This document shows positions 22,312-30,359 of a stretch of DNA of 64,000 nt, piece after piece. Made by a program: the position numbers and the translations under genes. The stretch covers positions 1 through 64,000 of the forward strand of contig ML986593.1 in NCBI GenBank assembly GCA_010094045.1, given 5' to 3'. The DNA comes from Lojkania enalia. Lineage: Eukaryota > Ascomycota > Dothideomycetes > Pleosporales. How positions within the stretch are numbered: the stretch's first letter is position 1; the number at the start of each line of letters is the position of its first letter. Below the pieces are notes generated by a model. That model had not been told where the DNA came from. It did no database searches and was given only the letters and a program-made list of their open reading frames with translations.

Positions 22312-24420
22312 ATGGAGCCCCTATCAATTGATTCCGTCGTAGTCGACACACCTCTCTCCATGACTCCGACGAGCACTTCTCCTCCCCGAAGCGAGGCCAT
22401 TCCGATTGAGCGGCAGAAGCTAACAAGCCGCCAGCGGCTACTGCAAGGATTACAACGGATGAGCTCGTCCCCCAGCTTGCCGGGCCTTGGGAGAACACGC
22501 TCACAGAGTCTTCGCAGCGGTGGGAAAGCATCCATGTCGTGCGTCTCACTGTCATCATCAGGTTCTCCGTACGCCCAGTCGTTCGGCAGCTCGTACTCGT
22601 CCGAGTTCTCCGCCGGCTTCTCGACAGCCCCAACCTCAGTCACGGGCAGCCCATTGGGGAGCCCGCTCTTTGACGAAAAAACACGCTTGCGTATGGCTGG
22701 ACAAGATGGACCTACATCAGTACCTCTTCCTTCAGAATTCCGGCCCCTGTCAAGAGAGGGCCTTGAAGTTGATGGCGACTACCTTTCCCGGCCAATTAAA
22801 AAGAGAATGCAAAGGAGACCGAATTTCAACTTTTGGGCCGATATGCCGCCTGAGATTCGCATGCACATCCTCCGCTATCTCAAACCCAAGGAGATTGTCC
22901 GCTGCTCGGCCGTCTCTAAGTCCTGGCACGCCATGTGCTTTGACGGGCAGTTATGGAGCGATCTGGATACTTCTGACTTCTACCGAGACATTACCGCAGA
23001 TGCTTTAGTTAATATCATCACCGCGGCTGGACCATTTGTGCGCGATCTCAACTTAAGGGGCTGCATTCAACTGCGGGAACGGTGGGGTAAAAGCGGCCTT
23101 ATCGATGCATGCTGCAATCTAGAGTATTTTTCTCTCCAAGATTGCCGGATCGACCGCACTTCTATCCACTGCTTTCTCCTCCAAAACACGAGGCTAGTCC
23201 ATGTAAATCTACGTGGGCTAGCAGGAGCGACCAATGCCGCCATGAAAATCCTTGCATCCCATTGCCAGAGACTAGAGTACCTGGATGTCACGTGGTGTAA
23301 CAACATTGACACCCGTGGGCTACAAAAAGTCGTCGAAGGCTGTCCGAGATTGCGGGATCTACGTGCTAGCGAGGTCCGTGGCTTCGACGATGTAGAATTC
23401 ATGTTTGAGCTCTTCAAGCGCAACACTTTGGAAAATCTGGATTTGATGCAATGTGACAGTCTGAACGACGAGTCACTTGCAGCCTTGGTCGAAGGCGTTG
23501 ACAGTGAAATCGATGTCTTGACTGATCGCCCAATAGTTCCCCCACGAAGGCTCAAACGTCTTAATCTTACTCGCTGTCGTGGAATTTCCGACGCTGGTAT
23601 TCAGACCCTGGCCGGTAACGTTCCTTTCTTAGAGGGACTACAGCTTTCCAAGTGCCATACTCTTACCGACGTAGCCCTCGTTACTCTCATCCCCACATGC
23701 CCCGTCCTTACGCATCTGGATCTGGAGGAATTGGATAGTCTTACCAATGAGGTTCTCAGAACCATTGCGAGTTCACCATGCGCACCGCATCTCAAACATC
23801 TCTGTATCTCGTCCTGCGAGAATCTGGGTGACTCGGGAATGTTGCCAATTCTGAAGGCATGCTTGAGTGTCACGTCGTTGTACCTGGACAACACACGAAT
23901 TTCGGATCTCGTGCTCGCCGAGGCCGCATCTTCAATTCGAACCCGTAACCGCGGAGCGAGAGCATTGACTGGCTCCGAGCGTCCTCATATTGGCCTTCGA
24001 ATTGTGACTTACGACTGCGCAAATGTTACCTGGACTGGCGTTCGTGAGGTACTATCCCGCAATGCTGAAATCTCCCGACCGTCCGCCACTTCAACCATGA
24101 CCACACCAACATATCCTAGAGAAATCATTGGCCTTAAATGCTTCCACAACTGGCAGCCAACCGTCGATGAACACACGAAGCGTGTTCTTCGGGGTGATTT
24201 CGCGGCTGCTGCTCGCCTCGAGCGCAAGTGGGCTGACTGGATGATGCTAAACGAGGAAGCTGGAATGGGTGGGGCTGGTGCTAGACGTCGACGAAGGCGA
24301 GCCCGAGAGGCGCAGCTCCTCCACGCCGACGAAGAGGAAGGAGGTGCGGGCGTTAACGCTGGCGGCGTTGGCCGTCGACGACGGGCAAGAAGTGGCCCTG
24401 GTGGTTGCACCGTCATGTGA
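22312..24420 (+). CDS. F-box/leucine-rich-repeat protein with C-terminal CaaX box
   Basis: Single exon, 702 residues. The first 170 residues are Ser/Pro-rich and disordered. The F-box lies at about 174-219 (FWADMPPEIRMHILRYL, then VSKSWHAMCFDGQLW) and would bind Skp1 in an SCF ubiquitin ligase. From about 235 to 560 there are leucine-rich repeats of the cysteine-containing type (LEYLDVTWCNNIDTRGLQ, RLKRLNLTRCRGISDAGIQ, LEGLQLSKCHTLTDVAL), which would select the substrate. The last 70 residues contain arginine clusters (RRRRRR near 660) and end in CTVM, a CaaX motif with methionine in the last place, which favours farnesylation. The same layout (F-box, LRR, CaaX) is known in animal FBXL2 and FBXL20, so membrane attachment is likely. 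It is distinct from GRR1. The substrate is unknown. Confidence 0.9.
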   Translation: MEPLSIDSVVVDTPLSMTPTSTSPPRSEAIPIERQKLTSRQRLLQGLQRMSSSPSLPGLGRTRSQSLRSGGKASMSCVSLSSSGSPYAQSFGSSYSSEFSAGFSTAPTSVTGSPLGSPLFDEKTRLRMAGQDGPTSVPLPSEFRPLSREGLEVDGDYLSRPIKKRMQRRPNFNFWADMPPEIRMHILRYLKPKEIVRCSAVSKSWHAMCFDGQLWSDLDTSDFYRDITADALVNIITAAGPFVRDLNLRGCIQLRERWGKSGLIDACCNLEYFSLQDCRIDRTSIHCFLLQNTRLVHVNLRGLAGATNAAMKILASHCQRLEYLDVTWCNNIDTRGLQKVVEGCPRLRDLRASEVRGFDDVEFMFELFKRNTLENLDLMQCDSLNDESLAALVEGVDSEIDVLTDRPIVPPRRLKRLNLTRCRGISDAGIQTLAGNVPFLEGLQLSKCHTLTDVALVTLIPTCPVLTHLDLEELDSLTNEVLRTIASSPCAPHLKHLCISSCENLGDSGMLPILKACLSVTSLYLDNTRISDLVLAEAASSIRTRNRGARALTGSERPHIGLRIVTYDCANVTWTGVREVLSRNAEISRPSATSTMTTPTYPREIIGLKCFHNWQPTVDEHTKRVLRGDFAAAARLERKWADWMMLNEEAGMGGAGARRRRRRAREAQLLHADEEEGGAGVNAGGVGRRRRARSGPGGCTVM

Positions 24421-24504
24421 ATATACTCCATCTACTTTTATTATAGTTTCTGGATATTCAGCCTTTCGTTCTTAGATTTCGTTACACTATTTCCCTTTCC
24501 AATA

Positions 24505-24554
<50 letters not shown>

Positions 24555-25210
24555 GGTTGTATATGGTTTTAGCATAGATTAGTGTTGCTCGGAGTTGGCC
24601 CTGTGATTTTGCCGTACACGATGGTTGTCTTTCATACCAGGTTGGCTGGCATGTGCATCATAGGCGGGGCCTGCGGGCTCATTTTCCATGTCCTCGTTAT
24701 CAGGGTACTCTTTTGATATATTCCCGTCAGTTAGATACTGGCATCGGTCTGGAAGGGAATTTGGATAGTTCTCTCGCATTTTATAAGGGCGCGATGCATG
24801 ATGAAGTATCAGTGGTTAATGTTTTGGGTTGGGTTGAGTGGCCACTTCACTCCCTTCTCTTGTGGTTAAGGCTTTTTGGCAGCATTTGTATCATGGGATC
24901 AGGCTTGTCTATAGAATATTGATCTATTCATTATTTATTCGGCGCAGATTTGATTTTAGGAAACACTTGAACTGGTATCGCGCCCTAGATGCATATTTAG
25001 GGCATCCACTAGAACGCCCATGGTTGAAGTTGGTTTCCATACACGTGAGAGCATGGTTGACGCCAAGTATCGATTGCATGTCCCGTCCTTTGAACCCCTG
25101 CCCCACCCGTCCCCACATGTACTTTTAGCTTCACAGCTCCCACCCACAACACCTCAAATTCCTGTTTCTAACTTCTCTCTCGCTTCGAGGACTATGCCAT
25201 AGCACTTAAC
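24421..25210. other. Intergenic region with a T34-G10 homopolymer tract
   Basis: About 790 bases between the F-box gene and the ALKBH6-like gene. The first part is the 3' untranslated region of the F-box gene and includes a long homopolymer. The last 200 bases are C-rich and should hold the promoter of the downstream gene. No coding signal. Confidence 0.5.
24507..24550. repeat. Poly(T)34 followed by poly(G)10
   Basis: Thirty-four T residues run directly into ten G residues, about 90 bases after the F-box stop codon. The exact length is likely to vary between strains and is error-prone in sequencing. Confidence 0.9.
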
Positions 25211-26223
25211 ATGGCTGAATTTGCTCTCTCGACTGGATATGATCCCCTTCGGCCTTTCCGCATACCGAACTTACCGCCAACCTTCTATTACATTCCCAAC
25301 TTCATCACCGCGGAAGAGGAGGCTTCGATACTCCAAAAGGCATGGTATAAATCCCTCTTCTATGTTAGCATGTTTTCAGGCACAAGTACACCCCACAGCG
25401 CCTTCGCCCATCTCTCGTTCAGACACCCCATACCTACTCCACACCGTTGCCAGATCCAATCCAGTTTGCTAATAGCAGGTAGATTCCAGCTCAACGCTGG
25501 GTAACCCTATCCCATCGCCGTCTTCAAACACACCCTTCTAGACTAACTCCGAACAATATTCTCCTCGCAGCGCCTCTGCCGAGCTATCTCGTAAATCCGA
25601 TCGTTGAACGCTTTAAGATAATTGGGGTGTTCAAAAACACACTCCATAAAATGCCGAACCATGTACTGATTAACGAATACAAACGCGGTGAGGGTATAAT
25701 GCCGCATGAAGATGGAAGTGCATATGCCGATGTAGTTGCGACTGTCAGTCTAGGAGCCTCTCTGTGCTTGGAAATCAGCCCAAAGCCTGATAACGAAGAG
25801 CACAGCAACACTCAGTCTCACAAAGGAGGCACGCCAATCGATGACATGTCTAGCACGGGGAAAGAGCTAGGTCTAAGTGGCAGTGATCGCACGGAAGACG
25901 AATACGACATTAATACGATGCCCAGCCCGCCATCAACCTCGCAGTATACGATTCCTACCCGCATCCTTCAGGAACCTCGCTCATTATTGATAACCACCGG
26001 TTCCGCATACAAAGATCTTCTCCATGGTATTGCCCCCATAGATGTTGATGAGAATCTCTCTCCAGATACTGTTGCCAACTGGCATCTCTTAGCCGAACCG
26101 TACGTCTTTGAGCAAGCCGGAGGGCGAAACGAACGAGCAACGCGGGTCAGTCTGACCTATAGGGATGTCCTCAAGGTCAGCTCTGCAGCTAGCAAAGTAT
26201 TTGGAGGATTAGGGAAACGATGA
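25211..26223 (+). CDS. ALKBH6-like 2-oxoglutarate/Fe(II) dioxygenase
   Basis: Proposed exons are 25211-25363 and 25483-26223, giving 297 residues. The N terminus (YYIPNFITAEEEASILQKA) and RWVTLSHRRLQ are typical of AlkB homologue 6. The iron-binding triad is His126 and Asp128 in MPHEDGSAY plus His232 in LLHGI, and the 2-oxoglutarate arginine is in RVSLTYRDV (272-278). NEYKRGEGIMPHEDG is the strongest family match. A hydrophilic insert of about 60 residues (roughly 150-210, rich in Ser, Asp and Thr) separates the two halves of the catalytic fold. The donor at 25364 (GTTAGC) was chosen because the more obvious GTATAA at 25345 leads to an in-frame stop with every acceptor, so the join is less certain. 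The substrate of this family is not settled. Confidence 0.82.
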
Positions 26224-27925
26224 TGGTAGAGGGTAAGTCTAACTATGCTAACTTTGACGGGCATTCTAAGCACGCGATGTACAATCTCTCCGGTAACTTA
26301 CATCGTGAATGATACTAAGAATTAACATAGATGCGGCTGATTTCATTGGTATCTACCAGAATTAGAGCATATGGCTCTAGAAGCATCCGGCCTAGAGATG
26401 CTAGCAGGACAGTCAGTGGTGTAGATTCAGTACATCTTTCTTCCCGGTGGTTACGGCCCAACGGCAATGCATCGACAAGGCCTTATCGGCATAGCCGTCT
26501 AATGCATTCATTTCCTTTGCTCAGCTGTCTCGGTTCGATGGAGCATTAATCATAATCGACATGTGAATTTGTTGGTAAAGTCCAGCTCTATTGAGATTAG
26601 ATTTGCTCAGTCAACGTAGGCAAATGGCCCGAGCGCAATAATATCGTGACATCATTCGGGGAACTCTCGGAGCTCGAAATTACAGCGCCAAAGCCCTAAG
26701 GGTTATCCCATCGCTAACTCGGTTCAATGGTCCGCTAGGCTCCATAAGATTCAGTTGCAGGAGAGATGACGAAGCGCTATACATTTTATCCGCAAGGAAA
26801 TTATTGTCCTGAGGTGGGCGTCTAGGAGTTCCGTCTAGCCGTTACCATTCGTACGTGTTTTCACTATCTTGATCATGGAACGTATCACCAACATCCGCGA
26901 CCAATCCTTGAGAGAATGCCTATGTCAACACCAGAAAGATTAAGAGATTAAAATTGCCATAAAAATGTGCAAAGCTATCTTCATCTCTTGCATCTACCCC
27001 CGCTGGCTTATTAGTTCAATGCACTCCTCGACCACTTTCGTCCTTAGGTACAATCTATAACCTTTTTGTACGAGGCTTTAAAGATATTCCCCTTCATCCT
27101 TGTGCGACCCTTTACCGTGCAAGACTCTCCAACTTGACATTATTCTTAACGCATGTTATCCCCTTTGTTCGTTGCTAGGACAGCGGCGAAAATGTCGGAC
27201 GTGGCAAGAGAACTTAATAAGACGATGAATTTAAAGAGCTAGCGAGTCTTCTGGCGTTAAAGGTTTTAGTAGCCAGATGAAGTCCGTTTGTTTGGAACCT
27301 ATGAGCATCTATTCTTTCCACAAATCGTTAGCTAAATAGCTCAACCCCGCCTTCAAAGCTCCATGTACCCCGATGTTTTAATCAGAAACAGGTTGCCGAA
27401 CTTGAATCGGAGCTAGATCTCGGTATTTAGTACTCGGATGATCTAGCTTGAACGTCAACAAATCCGGGAACATCAAAGAAGTATATTGTGCCTCCAGACG
27501 GGAATCGGGTCAGGCTCCCTTGGAAGCCACACACGTGCATTCGGAACATATCATCATTTATCAATTAGAGCACTTATTGCTAAGAAATAAATTGCTAGGC
27601 TTGGACCGGAAGATGTGGCCTGTATTTAGCCAGGCATTGTATTTGGTTCTGGGGTAATCCAGCCTTAACGCTAATCCAGGAATATTAAGCTTAGATTTTG
27701 CCCCTCAATAAGGGCCGTGACAGGCTCCCTCAGTAAACCATGCGTTTGAATGCCAATCTATCAATTAGAGCGCCAATTGCTCGGACGGGCTCCCAAGCCA
27801 TTTTTTTCCCAAAAATTAAATCCTTACTGCGTTCCCTGCCCGATGTCACTGAGAAGATATAAAGTTAGCTCGACTAAGGAGGCTCCAAACGCATCAGAGC
27901 CTTCTCCCGTCTGCACATCAGCACA
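26224..27925. other. Intergenic region containing a degenerate repeat
   Basis: About 1.7 kb with no recognisable gene. A pair of related segments lies near its right end (around 27511-27605 and 27721-27790). The last 80 bases should contain the leader of the esterase gene (CTTCTCCCGTCTGCACATCAGC just before the ATG). Confidence 0.5.
27511..27790. repeat. Degenerate direct repeat, two copies
   Basis: CAGGCTCCCT occurs at 27511 and 27721, and TATCAATTAGAGC at 27559 and 27759, each followed by a related ATTGCT stretch. The copies are about 200-210 bases apart and have diverged. This may be the footprint of an old tandem duplication or a non-autonomous element. Confidence 0.55.
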
Positions 27926-28774
27926 ATGGTCTCCTTCAAGCTGCTTTCCCTCGCGATGCTTGTCGCTGCCGCGACAACCCAGGAGGTCAAGCTCCGCTAT
28001 ATGCCCTTTGGCGACTCAATCACCGAGATCATCTGCTGGCGCGCCCAGCTCTGGGAAAAGTTGCAGACGACCGAATGGTCGACGGTCGACTTCGTTGGAT
28101 CCGGTAGGAACGAAAACTACTGCAACGACAACAAGTATGATCGCGACAATGAGGGCCATTCCGGATTCCTGGCCATCGACATTGCGAACAGGAGGCAACT
28201 CGATGGATGGTTGCAGCAGAATCCCGCGGATGTAATCACGATGCATCTGGGTACCAACGATATCGTGCAGCAGAACAAGGCGGTGGCGGATATCATCAAA
28301 GCGTTCACGACGTTGGTTGGCACCATGCGGACGAGCAACCCCAAGATGAAGATCGTGGTACGTATCCCTCCTCCCCCAAATAATAAATTTATTTTAAAAA
28401 AAAAAAAAAAAAATTTTTTTTTTTTAATTCTTCATCAATCAAGGATAGCGTTCGGCTGATGCAAGGCTACCCAGGTCGCCCAAATCATCCCCATGGGCTT
28501 CGGCAACTACAACACCAAGATCCAGGAGCTGAACCGGGCCATCATTCCCTGGGCACAGGGCCTCAATTCTACCACGAGCCCCATCTGGGTCGTGGATCAG
28601 TACACAGGCTTCTCGGGCACCTCGGATCTGCGGGACGGCGTGCATCCGAATACGAGCGGCGATACCAAGATGATGAACGTTTGGTACCCAGCGCTCGTCA
28701 ATGCATTTGCGGAGGCGAAGAAGGATAAGATGGCGGCGTTGGAGGCAAGAGGGGAGGTTAAGTTCGTTGCGTAA
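27926..28774 (+). CDS. Secreted GDSL/SGNH esterase, CE3 (acetylxylan esterase) type
   Basis: Exons are 27926-28357 and 28475-28774, giving 243 residues. A signal peptide is plain (MVSFKLLSLAMLVAAATTQE). The catalytic serine is Ser31 in MPFGDSITE, the oxyanion block is GTND at 109-112, and the last block DGVHPN supplies Asp198 and His201. Together these match carbohydrate esterase family 3, whose members remove acetyl groups from xylan outside the cell. The protein would act on plant cell wall material. The 117-base intron has donor GTACGT, acceptor CCCAG, and an 18-A/12-T palindromic run inside. A GGGAT repeat begins 7 bases after the stop codon. Confidence 0.9.
28396..28425. repeat. A18-T12 tract inside the esterase intron
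   Basis: Eighteen A residues followed by twelve T residues form a perfect potential hairpin in the intron of the CE3 esterase gene. Length variation is expected. Confidence 0.9.
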
Positions 28775-28780
28775 GGCGTA

Positions 28781-28840
28781 GGATGGGATGTGATGGGATG
28801 GGATGGGATGGGATGGGATGGGATAGGATGGGATAGGGGG
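28781..28840 (+). repeat. (GGGAT)n repeat, potential G-quadruplex
   Basis: Six uninterrupted GGGAT units plus partial ones follow the esterase stop codon at a distance of a few bases. Four or more G3 runs with two-base loops satisfy the G-quadruplex rule on the coding strand, so the mRNA 3' region could fold this way. Confidence 0.85.
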
Positions 28841-28866
28841 CTTGTACATAACTAGGTTAAGGAGTG

Positions 28867-28872
<6 letters not shown>

Positions 28873-28899
<27 letters not shown>
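28873..28899. repeat. (TA)13 microsatellite
   Basis: An uninterrupted TA dinucleotide run downstream of the GGGAT repeat, in the likely 3' region of the esterase gene. Confidence 0.9.
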
Positions 28900-29250
28900 C
28901 GCTCTCGCTTTGAACAAAATATCTCTTGACTATCGCCGTTGTTGCATTGATTACCAGCCGGAAATGGGTGTGTGGTGGCGCTTGCCGAGCGGTAAGTCCG
29001 TGGACGGCCTAAACGCCGATAGGACCGCGGCACTCTAATGGTTGGTCCGATTTGGAGAGTGCAGAAGTTCGGGAGGGCTAACAGGTTTGAGTATGGTGCC
29101 AAGGGTTTTGTGGGGTTTGATTCGCTGGGGTTTTTGCACAGGATGGTAGAGATTGGGAAGAACGGTGGTTCTTGGAAAGATATAAAATGGCGTATGGACT
29201 CTGGAAGGAAAGGTATTGTATACAGTTCAAGCTTTGCCTACACTTCCACG

Positions 29251-30053
29251 ATGGCAGCAACAACTCCAGCAAAGACCATTGTTCTGATCACCGGGGGTAA
29301 ATCAATCCAGTCCCACCCGCAAACCCCTACTAACACCCTCCAGCAAACTCCGGCATAGGCTACGAACTCGCCTCCCAGCTTCTAGCCAAAGGAACCTACC
29401 ACATCCTCCTCGGCGCCCGCACCCCCTCAAAAGGCCAAACCGCCCTCCAATCCCTCCAATCCCAGCACCACCCCGGCACAGTCGAATACCTAGACCTCGA
29501 CGTCACCAACGACGACACCATCGCCCGCGCCTTCAGCACCGTCCAAAACACTCACGGCCGGCTCGACATCCTAGTCAACAATGCCGCCATTAGCGCCATG
29601 CATCTCCCACTCCGCACCGCGATGCGCACCTCCTTCGACACCAACGCCACCGGCCCGCTCCTGGTCTCCCACGCCTTCGCCCCGCTACTCCAACGCTCTT
29701 CTTCCCCGCGCATCATAAACGTCTCCTCGGGCGCGGGCTCCATCGCCCGGCGTCTGGACCCCGCGTCCCCGCTCTACAAAATGGACGGCGGGTACCAGTA
29801 CCGGGCAAGCAAGGCGGCGCTGCACATGCTGACGGCGTGTCTATTTGTTGAGTACGGGAGGTGGGGATGTAAGGTGCAGTGCTATGATCCAGGGTTTACG
29901 GTTAGTGGGTTGTCGGAGAATAATAGAGTGGAGAATGGGGCGAGGGAGGTCGGGGTTAGCGTGGGGTGGTTGGTGGATGTTGTGGAGGGAAGGAGGGATG
30001 GGGAGGCGGAAAGCGGGAGGTTGTTGATGAATGATGGGGGGTGGCCTTGGTAG
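29251..30053 (+). CDS. Short-chain dehydrogenase/reductase (SDR)
   Basis: Exons are 29251-29296 and 29344-30053, giving 251 residues. The cofactor motif TGANSGIG (14-21) is rebuilt exactly by splicing out the 47-base intron. NNAA follows near residue 95, the catalytic serine lies in NVSSG at about 143, and the YxxxK pair is YRASK (Tyr168, Lys172). The DVT motif after the second strand (DLDVTND) is present. This is a classical NAD(P)H-dependent oxidoreductase of the carbonyl-reductase-like group; the substrate cannot be read from sequence. Codon choice changes within the gene: the first half is C-rich (CTC, GCC) and the last 60 codons are G-rich. It converges with the membrane protein gene downstream. 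Confidence 0.9.
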
Positions 30054-30359
30054 ATTGTTTGGGATTTAAGGTGGATTGGCGTGGGTGTAATATAACTAGG
30101 AAGAGGGGAATGGGCAGATTTTGGAAGGTAGCTAAGCGATATGTGATGCTGATTTGTGGTTTGACACGTAGATGTGAGGGAGCAGTGCAATATCGATATG
30201 CTGGTGAGGAATAGAAGGGGAAGGTTATGAAATCCTCTAATTGTAATGGAATTCAAACTTCAAGTTTTCCATTCATCCATTCAATCAAATGTTTCAATGA
30301 AATGGTGCTTTGTAGTTAAGTAATTAACATCTTGATCTCGACTCCGACGAGCTCCTTGC

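Noticed and set aside
28439..28849. Minus-strand frame with IPSYPIPSHPIPSH repeats
   Set aside because: It is the complement of the GGGAT repeat and the esterase exon.
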